DNA of 8,348 nucleotides from NCBI GenBank assembly GCA_041746975.1, contig JBGTGB010000251.1, positions 1-8,348 on the forward strand, written 5' to 3'. The translations under genes were made by a program, and so were the position numbers. The notes under the pieces were generated by a model. The model saw nothing but the letters and a program-made list of their open reading frames with translations. It was not told where the DNA came from and searched no databases. Origin of the DNA: Haliea sp041746975 (GTDB taxonomy: Bacteria > Pseudomonadota > Gammaproteobacteria > Pseudomonadales > Halieaceae). Of this stretch, positions 1-5,828 are shown piece after piece; the stretch's first letter is position 1; the number at the start of each line of letters is the position of its first letter.

Positions 1-655
1 TCCGGAAGGTCGTGGTCGGGATATATCGATTAGCCGCCAAGCCGATTATCTCGCAAGCTGGCTGGAACATCTGGGAATCGAGCAGGCAATTCTGGTCGGA
101 CATGATCTTGGCGGGGGCGTCGCGCAGATTGCAGCTGTCCGCTATCCCCGCTTGTGTCGCGGCCTCTTTCTGACCAATGTGATTGGATACGATTCCTGGC
201 CGATCCCGAGCGTGAAGGCTATGCGTATGGCGGGACCGCTGGTTCGACATCTGCCCGATTCTGTATTCAAACAGGTGTTCAGCACTTTCCTCCAGCAGGG
301 GCACGACGACAGCACACTGGCCGAGGAGGCTATCGAGGCGCACTGGCCCCATTACAAGGAAAATGGAGGGGCGGCTGCCTTTGTACGGCAGGTGAATGCG
401 CTCGATGTCCAGGACACGCTGGCAGTTGCAGATGATTTACCCAGGCTGGGAATACCCGCCCGCATCGCCTGGGGCGTCGCGGATACGTTCCAGAAAATCG
501 AGTACGGCGAACGGTTTGCACGCGATCTCTCTGCGCCGCTGCAGCGGATCGAAGGTGGAAAACACTTCACGCCAGAGGATCATCCGGAAATTATTGCCGA
601 GGGCATTAACCAGCTTTTAGCGGACGTCGACTTGACCGGGCCCCAAGCACCATAG
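1..655 (+). CDS. Alpha/beta-fold hydrolase with Asp nucleophile (5'-truncated)
   Basis: The gene enters from the left edge; the first full codon is at base 2 and 217 residues are visible. The nucleophile elbow reads GHDLGGG (Asp codon 104-106), the acid is probably the Asp of WGVAD (482-484), and the catalytic His lies in GGKHFTPEDHPE (563-565). An Asp rather than a Ser nucleophile is the pattern of epoxide hydrolases, haloalkane dehalogenases and haloacetate dehalogenases, which form a covalent ester intermediate. Residues between the elbow and the acid, including SWPIP and the helical stretch after it, form the cap domain that sets the substrate. The residue after the nucleophile is Leu, not the halide-binding Trp of classical haloalkane dehalogenases, so dehalogenation is not established. 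Likely cytoplasmic. The N-terminal strands and oxyanion-hole motif are outside the window. The fold is secure; the substrate is unknown. Confidence 0.88.
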   Translation, partial: PEGRGRDISISRQADYLASWLEHLGIEQAILVGHDLGGGVAQIAAVRYPRLCRGLFLTNVIGYDSWPIPSVKAMRMAGPLVRHLPDSVFKQVFSTFLQQGHDDSTLAEEAIEAHWPHYKENGGAAAFVRQVNALDVQDTLAVADDLPRLGIPARIAWGVADTFQKIEYGERFARDLSAPLQRIEGGKHFTPEDHPEIIAEGINQLLADVDLTGPQAP

Positions 656-810
656 AGATTCTGCACTTGCGCAGCTGGAAGCCCGTATTTCTCTTTGCGT
701 TCGTAAACGTACAGACGACCTGACTTGACGTGTGGAACCTGTACTCATCAGTGGCGGCCACGCTACGCAGTTGCTGCGGGTATTTGCCACTCTAACGCCT
801 GGAGATGATC
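656..810 (+). other. Intergenic leader upstream of membrane-protein gene
   Basis: These 155 bp contain no convincing gene. Two short palindromes lie close together: GTGGC-G-GCCAC (751-761) and a small hairpin CGCAG-TTG-CTGCG (766-778), just upstream of the ribosome binding site GGAG at 801-804. A TTGACG at 725-730 resembles a -35 box, but no good -10 follows at 16-18 bp. The region may hold the promoter and an operator or leader structure for the downstream gene group, but this rests only on position and the short dyads. I see no U-rich terminator for the upstream hydrolase. Confidence 0.3.
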
Positions 811-813
811 ATG
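799..813 (+). repeat. 15-bp direct repeat copy 1 (RBS and start codon)
   Basis: CTGGAGATGATCATG occurs exactly here and again at 898-912, 99 bp away and in the same reading frame. This copy carries the SD core GGAG (801-804), a 6-nt spacer and the ATG at 811 that starts the membrane protein. Confidence 0.85.
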
Positions 814-1326
814 CTCGAGCATTCTGCAATCACGCCACAAATCAACGCCAAAGCCGCACTCTGGGCCGCCTTCATCGCCGGTGCCGTATTCATGATGCTG
901 GAGATGATCATGGTGCCTGTTTTCATGGGAGGCAGCCCTTGGGGACCCCCACGTATGATTGCTGCCATTGGTATGGGCGAGGGCGTATTGCCGCCGCCGG
1001 CGACCTTTGACGCCGTCGTCATGATGGTTGCGATGTTGATCCACTTCGGATTGTCGGTGATCCTCGCCTTCTTATTCGCGCTCATCGTCCGCGGCCGCAC
1101 CCTTGGCATGGCGATCGGCTTGGGCGCCGTTTTCGGCCTCGTCGTGTACCTGGTCGCATTCTACGGCATGACCGCGATATTCCCATGGTTCGCCATGGCA
1201 CGTAACTGGGTCTCAATCCTTGCCCATCTCGTCTTCGGCGGAGTGCTGGGCTGGGTCTATGCCTCGGTCGCGCTGAAAACATCTGCGGGGATCACGCCTG
1301 CCCAACGGAAGCCCCATAACCCCTGA
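811..1326 (+). CDS. Four-helix integral membrane protein, function unknown
   Basis: This encodes 171 residues. The ATG at 811 is preferred because GGAG (801-804) sits 6 nt upstream; an in-frame ATG at 805 directly abuts that site and is too close. Four hydrophobic helices are visible at about residues 17-36, 66-93, 98-120 and 132-155. Between the first two is a conserved-looking loop, FMGGSPWGPPRMIAAIGMGEGVLPPP, rich in Gly, Pro and Met. The C-terminal tail is short, polar and probably exposed. The general shape recalls small YagU-like/DUF1440-type membrane proteins, but I cannot confirm membership. It stops 16 bp before the cysteine hydrolase gene and is probably co-transcribed with it. A second exact copy of its RBS/start sequence lies inside the gene at 898-912, so an internal start at Met34 (910), skipping helix 1, is conceivable. 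No enzymatic motif is seen; a transport or membrane-accessory role is only a guess. Confidence 0.82.
   Translation: MLEHSAITPQINAKAALWAAFIAGAVFMMLEMIMVPVFMGGSPWGPPRMIAAIGMGEGVLPPPATFDAVVMMVAMLIHFGLSVILAFLFALIVRGRTLGMAIGLGAVFGLVVYLVAFYGMTAIFPWFAMARNWVSILAHLVFGGVLGWVYASVALKTSAGITPAQRKPHNP
898..912 (+). repeat. 15-bp direct repeat copy 2 (possible internal start)
   Basis: This is the second exact copy of CTGGAGATGATCATG, inside the membrane-protein gene. It again places GGAG (900-903) 6 nt before an ATG (910), which is the in-frame Met34 codon. The coding meaning here is part of the LEMIM stretch at the end of helix 1. Confidence 0.8.
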
Positions 1327-1342
1327 CCCCAAGGAACCGAAG

Positions 1343-1990
1343 ATGAACATCGACAACAAAACCACAGCACTGGTCGTGACCGATCCCCAGAACGATTTCC
1401 TCAGCGAGGATGGCGCCGCGTGGGGCCTGGTCGGCGACAGCGTGCGGGAAAACAATACCATCGCCAATCTCGAGGCTCTGTTGACCGCCGCGCGCGATGG
1501 CGGTTACCGCACTTTTGTGTCTCCCCACTACTATTATCCGGCCGATAAAGAATGGCAGTTCGGCGGTACGCTCGAGCAGAAGATGCACGAGATCGGCATG
1601 TTCACCCGCAGTGGTCCGCTGGATCTGTCCGGATTCGAAGGATCCGGGGCTGACTGGCTGGAGCGGCTCAAGCCGCTGCTGACCGGGAGCAATACCATCG
1701 TGGTCAGCCCGCACAAGGTCTACGGGCCCCAGAACAACGACCTGGTGCTCAATCTTCGCAAACACGGGATCGGCAAGGTCGTGCTGGCCGGAATGTCGGC
1801 GAACCTGTGCGTCGAGTCGCACATGCGCGATCTGGTCGAACAGGGATTTGAAGTGTTCGTCGTCGCGGATGCCACCGCAGCCGCGATCGATCCGGAGCTG
1901 GGTGACGGGTACCAGGCGGCCGTGGTTAACTTCAAGTTCATCGCCAGCAAGGTCCTGACCACGCAGGAAGCCGTCGATGCACTGCGTTGA
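1343..1990 (+). CDS. Isochorismatase-family cysteine hydrolase
   Basis: This is a 215-residue cytoplasmic hydrolase. The family's triad is visible: Asp14 in VVTDPQNDF, Lys125 in SPHKVYG, and nucleophile Cys156 in AGMSANLCVES, which also holds the usual cis-peptide segment before the Cys. Length fits the family (about 180-220). Members cleave C-N or C-O bonds in nicotinamide, N-carbamoyl compounds, isochorismate or biuret; the substrate loop around residues 60-100 (YYYPADKEW, MFTRSGP) does not match a specific one that I can name. The ATG at 1343 has AAGGA at 1331-1335, 7 nt upstream. The Asp-Lys-Cys set argues for a true Cys hydrolase rather than a catalytically dead isochorismatase-like domain. 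It lies 16 bp after the membrane protein and 66 bp before the dehydrogenase-like lipoprotein, so it probably belongs to the same transcript. Confidence 0.92.
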   Translation: MNIDNKTTALVVTDPQNDFLSEDGAAWGLVGDSVRENNTIANLEALLTAARDGGYRTFVSPHYYYPADKEWQFGGTLEQKMHEIGMFTRSGPLDLSGFEGSGADWLERLKPLLTGSNTIVVSPHKVYGPQNNDLVLNLRKHGIGKVVLAGMSANLCVESHMRDLVEQGFEVFVVADATAAAIDPELGDGYQAAVVNFKFIASKVLTTQEAVDALR

Positions 1991-2056
1991 ACAGCGCGGG
2001 TTGTCGAGAGCTGCGGATAGGCATGGCGGCACCAATCAAACACAGGGATTGTTGTC

Positions 2057-3379
2057 TTGAAACCGACAGCTTTGGTATTGACATTGCCAGCCCTGATTAT
2101 CCTTCTGTCAGCCTGCGGAGAGCATGCACGGTTACCGGCGAAAGCCGGAACCGGCGCTGATCCGGAATTGCCGCAGCCCAAATCCAGCCTTGTTCCTACC
2201 ATCAAGATCGCCCCCGCGGTCGGTTGGACAGACGGGACTGCTCCAACCCCGGCGGCGGGCATGGAGGTCACGGCCTTTGCCGAAGGCCTGGACCACCCGC
2301 GCTGGCTTTACGTCCTGCCCAATGGCGACGTGCTGGTCGCCGAGACCAACGCGCCACCGGGGAAGAGCGGAATCGACGGTATCAAGGGCTGGGTGATGAA
2401 ACAGGTGATGAAACGCATGGGGGCGGCGGTACCGAGCGCCAATCGCATCACCCTCTTGCGCGATACCGATGGCGACGGTAGAGCCGAATTCCGCAGCGTG
2501 TTTCTCGAGAACCTGCATTCGCCGTTCGGCATGGCGCTGGTCGGAGGCACGTTATACGTGGCCAACGCCAATGCTTTGCTGCAAGTGCCCTATCAGACCG
2601 GTGATACCAGAATCAGCGAAACCCCTGCCAAGGTTACGGATCTGCCCGGCATGGGCGACGAACTGAACCATCACTGGACCAAGAGTCTGCTCGCCACTAC
2701 CGATGGTGCCCACCTGTATGTGGGCGTCGGCTCCAACAGCAACATCGGTGAGAACGGCATGCAGGCCGAGCACATGCGGGCGGCGATACTCGAGGTTGAT
2801 CCTGCCACCGGTGCCACGCGGGTATTCGCCTCAGGCCTGCGCAACCCGGTCGGCCTGGACTGGGAGCCGCACACAGGCGCGCTGTGGGCGGTTGTCAACG
2901 AGCGCGACGAACTCGGCAGCGATCTGGTGCCCGACTACCTGACCTCGGTCCGCCGTGACGCTTTCTACGGCTGGCCCTACAGTTATTACGGTCAGCATGT
3001 CGATGAGCGCGTGAGCCCACAACGGCCCGAACTGGTGGCTGGCGCAGTTTCGCCCGATTTTGCCCTCGGTGCGCACGTGGCACCGCTGGGCATGGCCTTC
3101 AACAACAGCGGCGTGGTCGGTTTCGGCGAGGGCGCGTTCGTCGGCCTGCATGGTTCCTGGAACCGGCAACCCTTGAATGGCTATGAAGTCGTCTTTGTAC
3201 CGTTCACTGACGGCCGGCCCACCGGTTCGATAAAGGTGGTACTGTCCGGCTTTGTGGACGCAGACGGCAATGCCCGTGGGCGGCCCGTGGGGGTGGCAGT
3301 GGATGGGCGTGGAGGTCTGCTGGTGGCCGATGACGTCGGCAACTCAGTGTGGCGCATAACACCTGCGAGCGAACGCTAG
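2057..3379 (+). CDS. Sorbosone/glucose dehydrogenase-family lipoprotein (PQQ-type beta-propeller)
   Basis: This encodes 440 residues. A TTG start at 2057 is favoured: AGGGA (2044-2048) lies 8 nt upstream and the start gives a perfect lipoprotein signal, MKPTALVLTL then LLSAC with lipidated Cys20. Gly at +2 suggests outer-membrane rather than inner-membrane retention. The mature part is a beta-propeller of the sorbosone/soluble glucose dehydrogenase family. Its marks are GLDHPRWLYVLPNGDVLVAETN (78-98), RDTDGDGRAE (135-144, Ca-binding-like), NHHWTKSL (204-211, probable active-site His), SGLRNPVGLDW (259-269), DAFYGWPY (301-308) and HGSWNR (365-370). Relatives use PQQ to oxidise aldoses or sorbosone in the periplasm. 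Substrate and cofactor here are inferred, and some family members have no known activity. No cytochrome domain or CxxCH motif is present, so electrons would go to a separate carrier. The flavodoxin-like gene follows 8 bp downstream. Confidence 0.88.
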   Translation: MKPTALVLTLPALIILLSACGEHARLPAKAGTGADPELPQPKSSLVPTIKIAPAVGWTDGTAPTPAAGMEVTAFAEGLDHPRWLYVLPNGDVLVAETNAPPGKSGIDGIKGWVMKQVMKRMGAAVPSANRITLLRDTDGDGRAEFRSVFLENLHSPFGMALVGGTLYVANANALLQVPYQTGDTRISETPAKVTDLPGMGDELNHHWTKSLLATTDGAHLYVGVGSNSNIGENGMQAEHMRAAILEVDPATGATRVFASGLRNPVGLDWEPHTGALWAVVNERDELGSDLVPDYLTSVRRDAFYGWPYSYYGQHVDERVSPQRPELVAGAVSPDFALGAHVAPLGMAFNNSGVVGFGEGAFVGLHGSWNRQPLNGYEVVFVPFTDGRPTGSIKVVLSGFVDADGNARGRPVGVAVDGRGGLLVADDVGNSVWRITPASER

Positions 3380-3387
3380 GAGAACCG

Positions 3388-4134
3388 ATGGAATTGCATG
3401 AACACCAAACCGCGCTTTGCGACCAGAACAACACCGATTTTTCAGATCTCAGGGCCGTTTTCTTCAATTGCACCCTGAAGCTTCCCGATCAGGAATCGCA
3501 TACCGCGCTGCTGATGGGCGCAGCCGCCGAGATCATGCGCCGCAACGGCGTCGCCGTCGACGATATCCGCGGCACCGCCCACCGCATTGCCCTGGGCGTC
3601 CAGCCCGACATGCGGGAGCACGGCTGGGAACACGACGACTGGCCCGACCTGTGGCAGCGGATTGAGGCCGCCGACATTCTGGTGATCGGCACGCCGATCT
3701 GGCTGGGCGAGCAATCCTCGGTTTGCCGGCTGTTGATCGAACGCCTGTACGCCATGTCGGGACTTCTGAACGACAAAGGGCAGTCCGTCTTTTACGGCAA
3801 GACCGGGGGTGTCGTGATCACTGGCAACGAGGATGGAGCAAAGCACGTGGCAATGAATGTGCTCTATTCACTCTCGCATCTGGGCTACCTGATCCCGCCG
3901 CAAGCTGACTGCGGCTGGCTTGGTGAAGCCGGACCGGGGCCGAGCTATGGTGACGATGGCGCGGGCTTCGACAATGAATTTACCCAGCGCAACACGACAA
4001 TCATGACCTGGAATCTGCTGCATGTAGCGCGGATGCTGAAGGACGCAGGCGGCCTTCCCAGTCACGGCAACGATCGCAAGGCCTGGTCAGCCGGCTGCCG
4101 CTTCGACTACGAAAATCCCGAACACCGCAGCTGA
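3388..4134 (+). CDS. Flavodoxin-fold NAD(P)H/FMN oxidoreductase
   Basis: This encodes 248 residues. The ATG at 3388 is chosen because AGGAG (3378-3382) precedes it by 5 nt and leaves 8 bp after the preceding stop; an upstream start at 3349 would overlap that gene and lacks a good site. The flavodoxin-like order is clear: strand 1 with phosphate-binding loop (FFNCTLKLPDQESHT, 25-39), a helix (40-53), ILVIGTPIWLGEQSS (97-111), which is the typical FMN-contacting loop of NADPH-dependent FMN reductases, and GGVVITGNEDGAKH (140-153). The C-terminal part is longer than in plain flavodoxins and has a Gly-rich insertion (AGPGPSYGDDGAG, 181-193). The protein is expected to be cytosolic and to transfer electrons from NAD(P)H via FMN to a quinone, azo or other acceptor; the substrate is not readable. 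It is the last gene of the + strand group and converges with the haloacid-dehalogenase-like gene. Confidence 0.87.
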   Translation: MELHEHQTALCDQNNTDFSDLRAVFFNCTLKLPDQESHTALLMGAAAEIMRRNGVAVDDIRGTAHRIALGVQPDMREHGWEHDDWPDLWQRIEAADILVIGTPIWLGEQSSVCRLLIERLYAMSGLLNDKGQSVFYGKTGGVVITGNEDGAKHVAMNVLYSLSHLGYLIPPQADCGWLGEAGPGPSYGDDGAGFDNEFTQRNTTIMTWNLLHVARMLKDAGGLPSHGNDRKAWSAGCRFDYENPEHRS

Positions 4135-4136
4135 GG

Positions 4137-4170
4137 AGTTCAGCGACCCTGTCTCTCTAGCTGTTGAACT
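4137..4170. terminator. Weak hairpin at convergent gene ends
   Basis: An inverted repeat AGTTCA (4137-4142) / TGAACT (4165-4170) spans the 5-bp junction between the converging genes and runs into the end of the - strand gene. An alternative pairing AGTT+CAGC with GCTG+AACT (3-nt bulge) is also possible. There is no run of T on either side, so if it stops transcription it would be inefficient or need another factor. Confidence 0.2.
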
Positions 4171-4841
4171 GCCAGGTCCACCGCATCGATCATGTTTGTA
4201 ACCTGGTGGTCGGGGCTATCCATCAGGGGATGGTAGAGCGACTCCTGGCGCTGAATCCAGATGCCATGAAACCCGGCCCGGATGGCGCCGTGGACATCCC
4301 AGGCATGAGCCGCCACCAGCAGTGCATTTTCCGGGGTACAGGAGTGTTTTCGAACCGCCTGGCGGTAAAGCGCTGCTTGCGGTTTCCAGACTCTGAAGTC
4401 CTCCACTGACACGATATCGTCAACCAGGTGTTCGATGCCATTGTCCCGAACCAGCTTTTCGGTATTGGCCCTGGATCCGTTGGTCAGCAGGACGGCCTGG
4501 CAACCCGAAGGCTTGAGTTTTTCAAGTGCGGGTTTGACATCCCCATGGGCAGGGAGCTGGGAAAAAGCGGACAGGATATCCCTCAGCGTTCCTTCATCGG
4601 CCTCGTGGCCACGGCTGTGAAGAAGGACCTTCAGTGTGCCTTTGGCGATTTCGGGAAAGGTGTGAAACACACCGCTGGCGGAGAGAGCGAAGGCATCTCT
4701 CAGCAGCTGGGCGAAGAACAGCCGGTCCGTGCCGGGGGGCAGCTTGAGCGCCGTCAGTTTTTCTTCCAGCGGGGACAGGGAAAAAACAGTTTCCACGACA
4801 TCGAAGAACACAATATGTGGTTCTGGGGGTTGCTGGGACAT
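4140..4841 (-). CDS. Haloacid dehalogenase type II-like HAD hydrolase
   Basis: This is a 233-residue HAD-superfamily enzyme. Motif I is FFDVVETVF with nucleophile Asp14 and Thr18 (D-x-x-x-T, as in type II dehalogenases; phosphatases usually have a second Asp). Motif II is LLTNGS (118-123), motif III Lys153 in WKPQAALYR, and motif IV AAHAWDVHGA with Asp182. The alpha-helical cap falls at about 22-95. Known L-2-haloacid dehalogenases carry Ser and Asn in the SxN before AWD, whereas here it is Ala and His, as in a related group of uncertain substrate; dehalogenase activity is therefore not assured. The ATG at 4841 overlaps the merR stop codon by one base (TGATG), and GAGG lies 9 nt upstream inside merR, so translation is probably coupled to merR. 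It should be expressed from the merR promoter and hence under MerR autoregulation. The protein is cytoplasmic. Confidence 0.87.
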   Translation of the reverse strand: MSQQPPEPHIVFFDVVETVFSLSPLEEKLTALKLPPGTDRLFFAQLLRDAFALSASGVFHTFPEIAKGTLKVLLHSRGHEADEGTLRDILSAFSQLPAHGDVKPALEKLKPSGCQAVLLTNGSRANTEKLVRDNGIEHLVDDIVSVEDFRVWKPQAALYRQAVRKHSCTPENALLVAAHAWDVHGAIRAGFHGIWIQRQESLYHPLMDSPDHQVTNMIDAVDLAVQQLERQGR

Positions 4842-5287
4842 CAGGTAACACCTCGATCATCGGAATGTAGAACATCCGCGAGCCCCTCGCGCAAGGAGGT
4901 GATCAAAGGACAACTGACAGAGCCTCTTTCGACCTGACAATGCATGACCAGTTCATCCAGAACCTTTTCGATTCGCGCGAGATTAGCGATTTTGTCCCGT
5001 ACGTCATCCAGCTTGTGTCGAGCCAGGTTACTCGCTTCGGCACAGTGAGTGCCATCATCCAGGCGCAATAGCTCGGCGATTTCATCCAAGCTGAACCCCA
5101 GCCCCTGCGCCGTTTTGATAAACGTCATACGTGCCACATCTTCCTGGTTGTAACGGCGTATGCCGCCGGAGGGCCGCTCGGGCTCAGGCAACAACCCTCG
5201 CCGCTGGTAGTAGCGGATAGTCTCCACATTGACACCCACAGTATGGGCAAAACCGCCAATGGTCAGATTTCCGGGATTATTTGCCAT
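4841..5287 (-). CDS. merR: Mercuric-ion-responsive transcriptional regulator MerR
   Basis: This encodes 148 residues and aligns without gaps to remembered Tn501-type MerR. The winged-helix DNA-binding domain covers roughly 8-75 (LTIGGFAHTVGVNVETIRYYQRRGLL, then GGIRRY), followed by the dimerisation helix (about 85-116). The three Hg(II)-binding cysteines, Cys82 (THC), Cys117 (MHC) and Cys126 (SCPL), are at the same numbers as in the classical protein, which distinguishes it from copper, lead or zinc homologues. As a dimer it binds the merO dyad, represses without Hg and untwists the promoter when Hg binds. The ATG at 5287 has GGAG 7 nt upstream; that SD is encoded by the edge of the mer promoter itself. 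It is transcribed divergently from merC and overlaps the downstream HAD gene by one base. Confidence 0.97.
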   Translation of the reverse strand: MANNPGNLTIGGFAHTVGVNVETIRYYQRRGLLPEPERPSGGIRRYNQEDVARMTFIKTAQGLGFSLDEIAELLRLDDGTHCAEASNLARHKLDDVRDKIANLARIEKVLDELVMHCQVERGSVSCPLITSLREGLADVLHSDDRGVT

Positions 5288-5328
5288 GGCTTGACTCCGT
5301 ACCCAGCTACGGACTTAACCTTATCCTA
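5288..5328. promoter_or_regulatory. Divergent mer operator/promoter (merO, PmerC and PmerR)
   Basis: On the + strand, -35 TTGACT (5291-5296) and -10 TAACCT (5316-5321) are separated by 19 bp, the long spacer characteristic of MerR-activated promoters. Between them is the dyad TCCGTA (5296-5301) / TACGGA (5308-5313) centred on CCCAGC, matching the classical mer operator layout. Transcription of merC should start near 5328. The merR start codon ends 3 bp from the -35 box, and the merR SD (complement of CTCC at 5295-5298) lies inside the operator, so MerR bound here also covers its own gene's start. Confidence 0.92.
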
Positions 5329-5358
5329 CAGACACAGGGTTTAAAAGGAGAAATACGC

Positions 5359-5769
5359 ATGAATCAGTTCCTTCCAAGGATCATGCGCATCGGCGACAAG
5401 ACCGGTTCGCTGGGTGCTGTCGCCTCCGCCATGGGTTGTGCTATGTGCTTTCCGGCCATCGCCAGCCTCGGTGCTGCCGTCGGCCTCGGCGTTCTTACCC
5501 AATGGGAAGGGCTGTTCATCAATATATTGCTGCCGTTGTTCGCCTGGATCGTGTTGGCGCTCAACGCACTGGGTTGGTTCAGCCACCGTCAATGGCATCG
5601 CAGCCTTCTGGGCATGGCCGGCCCGGCACTGCTGCTGCTGTCGCTGTATCCCTGGTTCCAATACGGCTGGAGCACCTATGTCACTTATGCCGCGTTGGGG
5701 TTGATGGTGGCGGTATCGGTGTGGGACATCGCTTCACCGGCCAACCGGCGCTGTGCCGGACGGCTGTGA
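5359..5769 (+). CDS. merC: Mercuric ion transporter MerC
   Basis: This encodes a 136-residue inner-membrane protein. The ATG at 5359 has AAAAGGAG (5343-5350) 8 nt upstream; a longer reading from 5281 would run back through the promoter and is rejected. Four hydrophobic helices are visible at about 17-44, 50-73, 84-103 and 107-124. The Hg-binding pair is in helix 1, GCAMCFP (Cys27 and Cys30). LGWFSHRQWHRSLLGM and VSVWDIASPANRRC near the end are MerC signatures. It brings Hg(II) across the inner membrane to cytosolic MerA. It is the first gene after the mer promoter, in the place where merT usually lies, and merA follows after 59 bp. No MerP-like partner is present. Confidence 0.95.
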   Translation: MNQFLPRIMRIGDKTGSLGAVASAMGCAMCFPAIASLGAAVGLGVLTQWEGLFINILLPLFAWIVLALNALGWFSHRQWHRSLLGMAGPALLLLSLYPWFQYGWSTYVTYAALGLMVAVSVWDIASPANRRCAGRL

Positions 5770-5828
5770 CCTCCCTGCGAAAAAGGATAACTGTCTGGCG
5801 AAGACTAGAATCAATGAGGAATGAGAGA

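Noticed and set aside
725..753. Possible sigma-70 promoter starting with TTGACG
   Set aside because: No acceptable -10 box follows at 16-18 bp or at a MerR-like 19-20 bp distance.
1292..2035. 247-codon open frame on the - strand
   Set aside because: It lies opposite the cysteine hydrolase gene, whose triad and ribosome site are clear; the antisense translation shows no recognisable motif and is a shadow of GC-rich coding sequence.
3349..3387. Longer start for the flavodoxin-fold gene
   Set aside because: It overlaps the upstream gene by 31 bp and lacks a ribosome site, whereas ATG 3388 has AGGAG at the right distance.
5281..5358. Extension of MerC upstream of 5359
   Set aside because: It would cover the mer promoter and operator, which lie before the transcript start, so it cannot be translated from that mRNA.
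5436..5828. N-terminal extension of MerA back into merC
   Set aside because: The frame is open but overlaps merC in another frame; the extension has no family resemblance, and the normal MTTLK start at 5829 has a ribosome site.
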